Shown: positions 35,909-42,848 of the stretch, in pieces
Numbering within the stretch: the first letter of the stretch is position 1
Layout: every line of letters starts with the position of its first letter
NCBI RefSeq assembly: GCF_001558695.1
Contig: NZ_LNTU01000023.1
Location: 1 to 64,000, forward strand
Source: Paramesorhizobium deserti
Lineage (GTDB): Bacteria; Pseudomonadota; Alphaproteobacteria; Rhizobiales; Rhizobiaceae
DNA: 64,000 bases
Direction of reading: 5' to 3'
Position numbers and translations under genes: made by a program
The notes under the pieces: model-generated
The model's input: the letters and a program-made list of their open reading frames with translations, nothing else
What the model was told of the DNA's origin: nothing
The model's database searches: none

Positions 35909-36598
35909 TTATTCAGAAATGGACAGGACCGCGCTTCTGTCGTCCGCAAGTTGCGGGCACCATCGCTCGATGGCTTCCACGCCTGCCGGTGTCAGGGTAT
36001 AAATGCCGCGATCGACGCGTTCGAACCAGCCATAGACGTTGTTCAGCAATATCTTGGCGGCATTGGGCGTAGCGGGTCGGAGATCGCGCGGGCGCAAAGG
36101 GCCATGGCGCAGGGCTTGTGCGCAGGCAAGGGCCTGCTGGCGATAGGCCGTCATGATGGGCGCACGCGATCCGCCGCCGGATGTCGGGTCGCCCTTGCGG
36201 CGCCTGTGTTCGGCGACGAGGCGCGATCTTTTCCGGGTGTTACGCCTTGGCATCGGCGCATCCGGACTGACGATCACATCGACATGGCCATTGTCCGAAA
36301 CGCCCAGCATGCCGAAGCCGAGGCGGCGGCACAGATTGCGGAAACGACGATCGCCCTCACGTCCCTTGCCTTTCGCCGAGACGCGCGCGGCAAGCCAGAC
36401 CTCATCGCTGGCGGCGGCTCTGTCGACCGCTTGCAGGATCAGCTCCAGGTTGAAGCGCAGCTTGAGCTCGCAGATGACGACGAGGGGCGGTTCGTCCTCG
36501 CTGAGCGCGACGATATCGCAGCCTTCGATCTCGCCCTTGACGCTGTAACCCGCCGTTTCGAGAAAGCGCTTGATCGGGAGGTAGAGCGCCGTTTCCAA
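35909..36598 (-). CDS. DUF2161 protein, PD-(D/E)xK nuclease-like
   Basis: The 229-residue protein matches the DUF2161 family, predicted to have the PD-(D/E)xK nuclease fold. The motif residues are visible: Asp28 in GCDIVAL, then Glu44 and Lys46 in VICELKL. A basic linker (RRNTRKRSRLVAEHRRRKG, about 118-135) separates this from a C-terminal winged-helix-like domain ending in YGWFERVDRGIYTLTPAGVEAIERW. The combination suggests a DNA-binding nuclease-like protein. Actual activity and role are unknown. It is not obviously in an operon, since tctC starts 150 bases downstream with its own ribosome-binding site. Confidence 0.8.
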   Translation of the reverse strand: METALYLPIKRFLETAGYSVKGEIEGCDIVALSEDEPPLVVICELKLRFNLELILQAVDRAAASDEVWLAARVSAKGKGREGDRRFRNLCRRLGFGMLGVSDNGHVDVIVSPDAPMPRRNTRKRSRLVAEHRRRKGDPTSGGGSRAPIMTAYRQQALACAQALRHGPLRPRDLRPATPNAAKILLNNVYGWFERVDRGIYTLTPAGVEAIERWCPQLADDRSAVLSISE

Positions 36599-36712
36599 AC
36601 CAGTTCCTTTGTCTTTTACCGGGATTCGCCCCGATTCCTTCCTTAAATGAGCTGGATACCGGTTGGGAAGGGCGAAAACGGCCTTGCTTTTCGAGCCGCC
36701 AATGGATGGGGG

Positions 36713-37438
36713 CTATGCTCCTTGCGAAGCCTGCGCGATAATTGCCGCCGCTGCCGCGATGAGTTCCGCATTGTCCCTGGCCTGCCGTCCGTCAGGCAGG
36801 ACAGGCGTGTCCTCCAGTCCGGTTCTGATCCCGTGTCCCCTCGTGACCGCGCGGCGATTCACCGCCCAGGAGGCAACGCCCTCGCCATGGTGGACCTGCT
36901 CGAGCCTGATGCCGGCTTCGACAATGATGCGCTCCATCGTCTCGGCGTCGCGCAGCGCGTCGGCGGGATCGGTTTCGAGCGACTCGATCAACACGCGCCG
37001 GCAGCGGGGCGCCAGCCCGGAGGCGACGAACAGCCGTGCGTCCTCTGTGCTCAGGAGACCCGCCTCGATGCCGACACCACGGGAGAGCAACAGTTCGCAG
37101 AGCTCAATAATGCCGTCTTCTCCCTGGTTGGCTGTAACCAGATCGGGCATCTCATCCCAGGCGGCAATCTGGCGGAAACGCTTCTCCGGATCGCCTTCGA
37201 TGGTGGCCGAGGTGCTGAGCGAAATGGGAATGCCGGGGCAGCTTGCCCGAACCGCCCTGATCGCCCGGGCGCAATCATCGGCGTCGAAGGTTTCTCTTCC
37301 GGGCGCATCATAGGGGTGGAAATGAAGGAGTTGGGCGCCTGCCTCTATCGCTGAACGGGCTTCGGCGGCAATCTGCGCGGGCGTGCGCGGCGTTGCCGGG
37401 TGATCGCGATTTCCGTTCAATGCCACCTCGAGCAACAT
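36713..37438 (-). CDS. BKACE-family 3-keto-5-aminohexanoate cleavage enzyme homologue (DUF849)
   Basis: The 241-residue protein is related to the beta-keto acid cleavage enzymes, zinc TIM-barrels that condense a beta-keto acid with acetyl-CoA. The N-terminal zinc ligand pair is in LLHFHPY, and the conserved Glu/His region near the C-terminus is VHHGEGVASWAVN. It is shorter than most members (about 270-310 residues), which fits a short subgroup, so the exact substrate is unknown. No acetyl-CoA transfer or lysine-fermentation genes are nearby. Confidence 0.8.
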   Translation of the reverse strand: MLLEVALNGNRDHPATPRTPAQIAAEARSAIEAGAQLLHFHPYDAPGRETFDADDCARAIRAVRASCPGIPISLSTSATIEGDPEKRFRQIAAWDEMPDLVTANQGEDGIIELCELLLSRGVGIEAGLLSTEDARLFVASGLAPRCRRVLIESLETDPADALRDAETMERIIVEAGIRLEQVHHGEGVASWAVNRRAVTRGHGIRTGLEDTPVLPDGRQARDNAELIAAAAAIIAQASQGA

Positions 37439-37678
37439 TTGCCCCTCCTTGCTGGAATTCCTGCAACGCCGTGGCGGGCGAACAGTTCGCTGGAGTTATC
37501 GCAATTCGCCGGCCGAATCGTCTGGAGAAAGGTCGGGATCGATTCGTCTTCTGCCGTTTTTCTCGGATTTGCCGTGTCGTGCCGTATAGCAGAGCATTTT
37601 GAATCGTTGCTCAAGTGCAATTACGATGTTGAAAGATATTATTATGCGCCAAGTCGTAAATCGCCGATTGTCGCGCTC

Positions 37679-37972
37679 GACGATCACTGGCTCCTGACGC
37701 CGCAGGCGCAGCTCACCTATGCCGCGCTTGACCTCGACGGCAACGCCAGCCTGCACCGCCAGTTCCTCGGCCGCGCCAGATGGAGCGTCTCCGGCGAGCG
37801 CTTCACCACTGCCAAGGAGAATGTCTGGGCCGAGATCGGCGCCGGCGGAACCTACAACTGGAACGACGGACGATACGGCATGTTCGCCAAACTCGCCGCA
37901 CAATCCACCCTCGAACAATTCGCCGAAAACTACACCATATCAGGTAACATCGCATTCAAAGTCAAATGGTGA
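37679..37972 (+). pseudogene. Autotransporter beta-barrel fragment with an internal deletion
   Basis: About 97 residues match the end of the giant autotransporter: WLLTPQAQLTYAALDLDG aligns with its WFVTPQAQLAWSRVDFDG, and the last part (AEIGAGGTYNWNDGRY, FAENYTISGNIAFKVKW) with its barrel end. Between these two blocks about 45-50 residues (roughly two barrel strands) are missing in frame. No signal peptide or passenger precedes it, and the open frame upstream to 37400 has no family resemblance. I read it as the leftover 3' end of a deleted autotransporter gene. It keeps its own terminator. Confidence 0.8.
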
Positions 37973-37986
37973 GGAAATTTGTGAAT

Positions 37987-38012
37987 AAAAGGCGGCGGAA
38001 ATGCCGCCTTTT
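37987..38012 (+). terminator. Rho-independent terminator
   Basis: AAAAGGCGGC (37987-37996), 6-base loop, GCCGCCTTTT (38003-38012), followed by ATTTAT: a perfect 10-base stem with a T-rich tail 15 bases after the autotransporter fragment. It should serve that gene. Confidence 0.9.
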
Positions 38013-38236
38013 ATTTATGGAGACATATTCGATCGCTTGGATTTTTTCATAAAACGCCTTGGAGCACTGTAGCAAGGACGCTTCATCTTGTGAATCAAGA
38101 AGAGGCATTCCTTGCAACAGCCGCGCCGAACTGCACATATTCTCAGCGGAAGGCTATTTGGGAATCATTTTATGTGAAGCGCCGAGAAAGGCCGAAACAA
38201 ATATCGACCAGCTTGGCAAGCCTCTGGGAGACCGTT

Positions 38237-38590
38237 ATGCCAGCCTATCAGGTGCGAATTGCCTATCTCACCCAATTCCGCAAGACACGGCACTATTTTC
38301 ATCGCCTGGTCATAGCGGGCGACCGGGATCTGGCGCTTGACGAAGGGCGGGCGCAACTGGCAAGGCGCTCTCCCAACGCACGCATTGTCCATGAAAGCGC
38401 CGTCCTGAGACCGGATAGTCGCGATATCGAGGTCGCGATCGCGTCGGGCTGGGCACTGAAGGGCGGATGGTGGACACGACCGATAAGGGCAGGCGACGAT
38501 CTCGCCATCATCGCCATGCATGGCCACGCCGGCAGCAACCATATCAACGCCAGGACGCCGGCCGATTGCCTTGCCATTGATAGAGCCTGA
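38237..38590 (+). CDS. Small protein of unknown function
   Basis: A 117-residue product starting at the ATG at 38237, preferred because GGGAG lies six bases upstream. The frame is open back to 38090, but that part is AT-rich and looks non-coding. The protein is soluble-looking with MPAYQVRIAYLTQF at the start and a C-terminal block around WTRPIRAGDDLAIIAMHGHAG. I do not recognise the family. It is single, between the autotransporter fragment and the small membrane-protein pair, in a region with AT-rich flanks. Confidence 0.45.
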   Translation: MPAYQVRIAYLTQFRKTRHYFHRLVIAGDRDLALDEGRAQLARRSPNARIVHESAVLRPDSRDIEVAIASGWALKGGWWTRPIRAGDDLAIIAMHGHAGSNHINARTPADCLAIDRA

Positions 38591-38776
38591 TCTGAGACGT
38601 GAACCTCATCGAAGAGCGATAATAATATCTTAGGAGGCCTGTGATAAAATACTTAATCATATTAATAGCACCAGTATTTTTCTTAAGAAATTTTTGAAGT
38701 AGTTCATATCTGGACTCGTGAAGACTATGTTTTATGCCGTACTTCCAAATTTATTGTCTGATTGATGGTAAACCCG

Positions 38777-39010
38777 ATGAGTATCGTCAACAATGAACGC
38801 ACGAAGCTTCTGGCGAATGCGTTGGATCGTGCGTCCACGGCGTGTTTCACGGTGGGGATTGCAACGCCCGTTGCCGGCTATCTCTACAATGTCGACAACA
38901 TCGACAACACGATCAGCCATGCGAGGCTGATGCTGGGGCTGGTGGGCTGGCTGATGGCCTCCGCGGTCCTGCATTACCTCGGCACGCGGGTACTGAAAGG
39001 GCTCCGCTGA
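38777..39010 (+). CDS. Small two-helix membrane protein
   Basis: The product is 77 residues from the ATG at 38777 (an ATG at 38765 is also possible). It has two hydrophobic segments: ACFTVGIATPVAGYLYNV, and LMLGLVGWLMASAVLHYLG followed by a short basic tail (TRVLKGLR). No family name is known to me. Its stop overlaps the start of the next tiny gene by one base (TGATG), so the two are translationally coupled. The pair lies directly upstream of the glpR-like gene. Confidence 0.65.
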   Translation: MSIVNNERTKLLANALDRASTACFTVGIATPVAGYLYNVDNIDNTISHARLMLGLVGWLMASAVLHYLGTRVLKGLR

Positions 39011-39114
39011 TGGACGGAACCTGGTTGCTCGCCTTCGTCGTCGTGCCGATTCTCGTGGTGATCATCGCCTATGCCGCCGTCATCCGCCATGAAGGGCGGG
39101 ATCGCGGGGATTGA
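39010..39114 (+). CDS. 34-residue single-span membrane protein
   Basis: The start at 39010 overlaps the preceding stop by one base, which strongly suggests a real coupled gene despite its size. The product has one hydrophobic helix (LLAFVVVPILVVIIAYAAV) followed by a charged tail (IRHEGRDRGD). The size and layout recall small accessory subunits of membrane enzymes, but no sequence family was recognised. Confidence 0.55.
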   Translation: MDGTWLLAFVVVPILVVIIAYAAVIRHEGRDRGD

Positions 39115-39170
39115 GTAACCGGCTGGTGACGGTGAGGCGGCTTCCCGACGATGGAGCGAAGGGGCATTTT

Positions 39171-39212
39171 CTTTTTCGGTTTTCGTCTCTATTCTCCGAA
39201 AGAAAACGAAAG
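39171..39212. promoter_or_regulatory. Repeated TTTCG/CGAAA sites upstream of glpR
   Basis: CTTTTTCGGTTTTCGT (39171-39186) faces CCGAAAGAAAACGAAAG (39196-39212): two pairs of inverted TTTCG/CGAAA units just before the glpR ribosome-binding site. DeoR-family regulators commonly bind such repeats, and the same units recur in front of glpD. This is a candidate autoregulatory GlpR operator. Confidence 0.5.
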
Positions 39213-39223
39213 CCGGAGGGAAA

Positions 39224-40000
39224 ATGTATCTGACGCCGCGACACAATGAAATTCTGGAGCTCGCCAAGGAGCGGGGGCGGGTGCTGGTCGATGATCTTGC
39301 GGCGCTCTTCAATGTGACGCCACAGACGATCCGCAAGGACTTGAACGATCTCTGCCAGCAGCAGCTTTTGACGCGTATCCATGGCGGCGCGCTCTATCCC
39401 TCCGGTGTCGAGAACCTGCAATATGAGGCGCGCCGCCAGATCGCCGCGCAGGAGAAGGAAGCCATCGGCACCGCCGCGGCCGAGCTCATTCCGGACGGGG
39501 CGTCTCTCTTCATCAATATCGGCACCACGACGGAGGCCGTCAGTCAGGCGCTCCTTGACCGCAAGGCACTGATGGTGATTACCAATAACATCAATGTTGC
39601 CAACAGGATGCGTGTCTATCAGGGGATGGAGGTGGTCATTGCCGGCGGTGTGGTTCGCGGCTCCGACGGCGGCATTGTCGGCGAGGCGGCGGTGGATTTC
39701 ATCCGCCAGTTCAAGGTCGATTTCGCCGTCATCGGCACATCGGCGATCGACCGCGATGGTGCGTTGCTTGATTTCGATTTCCGCGAGGTGAAAGTGGCGC
39801 AGGCAATCATCGCGAATGCGCGGCATGTAATCCTCGTCTCTGACTCGACCAAGTTCGAGCGGACGGCGCCGGTGCGGATCGGTCACCTGTCGCAGGTTCA
39901 TACCTTCATCACCGATTACTGCCCAGATCCCGGCATCCGGGAAATCTGCCGGGAGTTCAAGGTTCGCCTCATCGAAACCGCGCCCGCGCCGGTTCCGTAA
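39224..40000 (+). CDS. glpR: DeoR/GlpR-family transcriptional regulator of glycerol use
   Basis: The 258-residue protein has an N-terminal DeoR helix-turn-helix (TPRHNEILELAKERGRVLVDDLAALFNVTPQTIRKDLNDL) and a DeoR-type sugar-phosphate-sensing domain (GTTTEAVSQALL, then GTSAIDRDGALLDFDFREVKVAQ and SDSTKFERTAPVRIG). It sits immediately upstream of glpD and the glycerol ABC transporter, so it is most likely the repressor relieved by glycerol-3-phosphate. Shared TTTCG-type sites before glpR and glpD agree with this. Confidence 0.9.
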   Translation: MYLTPRHNEILELAKERGRVLVDDLAALFNVTPQTIRKDLNDLCQQQLLTRIHGGALYPSGVENLQYEARRQIAAQEKEAIGTAAAELIPDGASLFINIGTTTEAVSQALLDRKALMVITNNINVANRMRVYQGMEVVIAGGVVRGSDGGIVGEAAVDFIRQFKVDFAVIGTSAIDRDGALLDFDFREVKVAQAIIANARHVILVSDSTKFERTAPVRIGHLSQVHTFITDYCPDPGIREICREFKVRLIETAPAPVP

Positions 40001-40010
40001 TCATTTTCGT

Positions 40011-40038
40011 TTGACATTCGTATTATTTGCGAAATAAT
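40011..40038 (+). promoter_or_regulatory. glpD promoter with overlapping palindromic operator
   Basis: A -35 box TTGACA (40011-40016), 16-base spacer and -10 box AATAAT (40033-40038) make a good vegetative promoter. A perfect inverted repeat, ATTATTT (40022-40028), GCG, AAATAAT (40032-40038), covers the -10 box. With flanking TTTCG/CGAAA units (40005, 40046 and 40076 areas) it is a likely GlpR binding site blocking polymerase. Confidence 0.6.
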
Positions 40039-40089
40039 CAGAACTGCTTTCGTATTGGCGAGCAATGCTGCATTGCGAAAGAAAGGGGT

Positions 40090-40126
40090 AAGCCTGCGAG
40101 GAGGGGAGCGATGATCCGGCAGGCTT
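40090..40126 (+). other. Leader hairpin 1 in front of glpD
   Basis: AAGCCTGC (40090-40097) and GCAGGCTT (40119-40126) are perfect complements. The 21-base loop contains a strong ribosome-binding sequence (GAGGAGGGGAG) and the ATG of a short leader ORF, so folding could control its exposure. Confidence 0.45.
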
Positions 40127-40146
40127 ATGGAGCAACAAGGAGTTAG
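40111..40146 (+). CDS. Possible 11-residue leader peptide upstream of glpD
   Basis: An ATG at 40111 follows GAGGAGGGGAG at a good distance and opens an 11-codon frame (MIRQAYGATRS) ending at TAG 40144-40146. That is directly at the base of a hairpin and 29 bases before the glpD GTG. The strong ribosome-binding site contrasts with the weak one and GTG start of glpD. It may regulate glpD translation or be a chance frame. Confidence 0.35.
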   Translation: MIRQAYGATRS

Positions 40147-40162
40147 AGCGGTTTTCCGCTCT
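40145..40162 (+). other. Leader hairpin 2 in front of glpD
   Basis: AGAGCGG (40145-40151), loop TTTT, CCGCTCT (40156-40162): a perfect 7-base stem 13 bases before the glpD start codon. It could limit ribosome access. Confidence 0.5.
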
Positions 40163-40175
40163 CAGAGGCAACGCT

Positions 40176-41729
40176 GTGGACGACAATCCGACATATGACA
40201 TCTTTGTCATCGGTGGCGGCATCAATGGGTGCGGCATTGCGCGCGACGCGGCTGGACGCGGCTATTCGGTCTATCTGGCCGAGATGGACGATCTGGCGAG
40301 CGGCACGTCGTCGAATTCGACCAAGCTCATCCATGGCGGCCTGCGCTATCTCGAACATTACGAGTTCCGGCTGGTACGCGAAGCGTTGATGGAGCGCGAG
40401 GTGCTTTGGGGCAACGCGCCGCATATCATTCACCCCATGCGCTTCGTCCTGCCCTATCACAAGGGCGGGGTGCGTCCGGCATGGCTGTTGCGTCTCGGCC
40501 TGTTCCTTTACGATCACATTGGCGGGCGCAGAAAGCTGCCGCCGACACGCACGCTCGACATGCGCCGCGACCCGGCAGCAGAACCGTTGAAGCCGCTCTT
40601 CACCAAGGCGTTCGAATATTCCGATTGCTGGGTCAATGATGCCCGCCTCGTGGCGCTGAACGCCCGGGATGCGGCCGATCGGGGTGCGGTCATCCGCACG
40701 CGGACGAAGGTGGCGAAGGCCCACCGCGATGGCGGCATGTGGCAAATCACGATCGAAGACGTGGTCACCGGTGAGGCGGAAGAGGTGAGGGCGCGGCTTC
40801 TGGTCAATGCCGCCGGGCCTTGGGTCGATCATGTGGTCTCAGAGATTGCCGGGAAAGACGTGCACAATGTCCGGCTGGTGCAGGGCAGCCACATCGTCAC
40901 GCGCAAGAAGTTCGATGATCCGCGCGCCTATTTCTTCCAGAACAATGACGGGCGCATCATCTTCGCCATTCCCTATGAGGATGATTTCACGCTGATCGGC
41001 ACGACGGATCAGGATTATCGCGGCGATCCTGCTGATGCCGCGATCACCGGGAAGGAAATCGACTATCTCGCTCAGGCCGCAAGCGAATATTTCCGCGAGC
41101 CGGTCAGCCAAGACGATATCGTCTGGACCTATTCCGGCGTGCGTCCGCTTTATGACGACGGCGCATCGAAGGCGCAGGAGGCGACCCGCGATTATGTGCT
41201 GAAGGAGGATGCGTCGGAAAGTGCCGCCCCGCTCATCAACGTCTTCGGCGGCAAGATCACGACGTACCGGCGTCTTTCCGAGCACATGCTGGAGAAGATC
41301 GAGAGTTTCCTGGGGGCCAAGGGGCCATCCTGGACGCGATCCGCACCTCTGCCGGGCGGTGATTTCCCGATGACGGCGTTCAACGCGGAATTGCGCCGCG
41401 TGCATGAACGATATGCCTTTCTCGACGAAACGCATGCTCGTAGATTGTTCCGGCTTTATGGGACGCGGACAGCGGCATTGCTTGGAGAAGCTGCTTCATA
41501 CCAAGATTTGGGCCGGCATTTCGGCGCCGATCTCTATGAGGCGGAAGTGCGCTATCTCATGGAGAACGAATGGGCGCTTATCCCGGATGATATTTTGTGG
41601 CGGCGCACGAAACTGGGGTTGAGGCTTGGCCGCCAAGAGGCAGTGGCGCTTGCCGAATTCATGGCCCAGGCCGCCGGTGATCGAAAGCCGGGCGCGGGGC
41701 AGAAGAAGGTTGCGGCAGCGGGCCGGTAG
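40176..41729 (+). CDS. glpD: Aerobic glycerol-3-phosphate dehydrogenase
   Basis: This FAD enzyme at the inner membrane oxidises glycerol-3-phosphate to dihydroxyacetone phosphate and passes electrons to quinone. The 517-residue protein has the FAD motif VIGGGINGCGIARDAAGRG (GGGINGCG at 13-20), the family signature STKLIHGGLRYLEHYEFRLVREAL and a C-terminal domain with the INVFGGKITTYRRLSEHM motif. It starts at GTG 40176, which begins the conserved family sequence, with a weak GAGG upstream. It is the first gene of the glpDSTPQUV operon. No glycerol kinase (glpK) gene is in the window. Confidence 0.96.
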   Translation: MDDNPTYDIFVIGGGINGCGIARDAAGRGYSVYLAEMDDLASGTSSNSTKLIHGGLRYLEHYEFRLVREALMEREVLWGNAPHIIHPMRFVLPYHKGGVRPAWLLRLGLFLYDHIGGRRKLPPTRTLDMRRDPAAEPLKPLFTKAFEYSDCWVNDARLVALNARDAADRGAVIRTRTKVAKAHRDGGMWQITIEDVVTGEAEEVRARLLVNAAGPWVDHVVSEIAGKDVHNVRLVQGSHIVTRKKFDDPRAYFFQNNDGRIIFAIPYEDDFTLIGTTDQDYRGDPADAAITGKEIDYLAQAASEYFREPVSQDDIVWTYSGVRPLYDDGASKAQEATRDYVLKEDASESAAPLINVFGGKITTYRRLSEHMLEKIESFLGAKGPSWTRSAPLPGGDFPMTAFNAELRRVHERYAFLDETHARRLFRLYGTRTAALLGEAASYQDLGRHFGADLYEAEVRYLMENEWALIPDDILWRRTKLGLRLGRQEAVALAEFMAQAAGDRKPGAGQKKVAAAGR

Positions 41730-41756
41730 CGTCCGCTTGCGGGAGGAGGAAGACGA

Positions 41757-42839
41757 GTGCTGGAGTTACGGAACGTTTCCAAGGTCGTTGGAGGCAAGAC
41801 CCATCTCAGCGACATATCGCTGAAGCTGGAGCATGGGACGCTGAACGTCCTGCTTGGGCCGACGCTGTCCGGCAAGACCAGCCTGATGCGCATCATGGCG
41901 GGCCTCGACGTGCCGACTTCCGGTTCGCTATGGTTCGACGGGCAGGACATGACGGGCGTGCCGGTGCAGAAGCGCTCTGTCGCCATGGTCTATCAGCAGT
42001 TCATCAATTATCCCGCTTTCACGGTTTATGAGAACATTGCCTCGCCCATGCGTGTGGCGGGCGCTGACAATGCCACCATCGACCGCGAGGTGCGCAAGAC
42101 GGCGGAACTTCTGAAGCTGACGCCCTATCTCGACCGGACGCCGCTCAATCTTTCCGGAGGGCAGCAGCAGCGCACGGCGCTCGCCCGCGCCATCGTCAAG
42201 AATGCCAGGCTGGTGCTGCTCGACGAGCCGCTCGCCAATCTCGATTACAAGCTGCGCGAGGAGCTGCGGGCGGAACTGCCGCGTATCTTCGCCAAATCAG
42301 GCGCGATCTTCGTCTACGCCACCACCGAACCCTCGGAGGCGCTATTGCTCGGCGGCAATACCGCCACGCTGTCGGAAGGGCGCGTCACCCAATTCGGACG
42401 AACGATCGACGTCTTCCGCTATCCCGCTGATCTCATCACCGCACAGACCTTCGCCGATCCGCCGCTCAATACGATTGCTGTTGAGAAGAGAGGCCGCCAG
42501 TTCCATCTGGAGGGCGATGTCACCTTCGCGGTTCCGGCCGATTGGCAGGGGATAGGGGATGGCGCCTATGTGATGGGCTTTCAGCCGCATCATCTCTCCT
42601 TCGAGCGACGGGGGCAGGATGCATTCGCCATCCGCGCCAAGGTGATCGTCACCGAGATCACCGGTTCGGAAAGTTATATCCACCTTGCCTTTGCAAATGC
42701 CCGCTGGGCCATGCTGGCCAGCGGGATCCATGAATTGAGTGCCGGCGAGATCATCGATCTCTTTCTTGATCCGCGCCATCTCATGATCTTCGACGCGAGC
42801 GGCCGTTCCGTCACGCGCCAGCAGAAACTGGCGGCTTAG
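41757..42839 (+). CDS. glpS: Glycerol ABC transporter ATP-binding protein GlpS
   Basis: A 360-residue ATPase of the sugar-importer (MalK/UgpC-like) group. It starts at GTG 41757 with GGGAGGAGGA just upstream. Walker A is unusual: GPTLSGKTS in place of the common GPSGCGKST. The signature NLSGGQQQRTALARAI and Walker B LVLLDEPLANLD are normal, but the H-loop region reads YATTEPSEALLL, where a His is expected (VYVTHD in most relatives), so this subunit may be the catalytically weaker partner. The C-terminal TOBE-like domain covers about 240-350. It pairs with GlpT in the rhizobial glycerol transporter. Confidence 0.9.
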   Translation: MLELRNVSKVVGGKTHLSDISLKLEHGTLNVLLGPTLSGKTSLMRIMAGLDVPTSGSLWFDGQDMTGVPVQKRSVAMVYQQFINYPAFTVYENIASPMRVAGADNATIDREVRKTAELLKLTPYLDRTPLNLSGGQQQRTALARAIVKNARLVLLDEPLANLDYKLREELRAELPRIFAKSGAIFVYATTEPSEALLLGGNTATLSEGRVTQFGRTIDVFRYPADLITAQTFADPPLNTIAVEKRGRQFHLEGDVTFAVPADWQGIGDGAYVMGFQPHHLSFERRGQDAFAIRAKVIVTEITGSESYIHLAFANARWAMLASGIHELSAGEIIDLFLDPRHLMIFDASGRSVTRQQKLAA

Positions 42840-42848
42840 GAGGAAACC

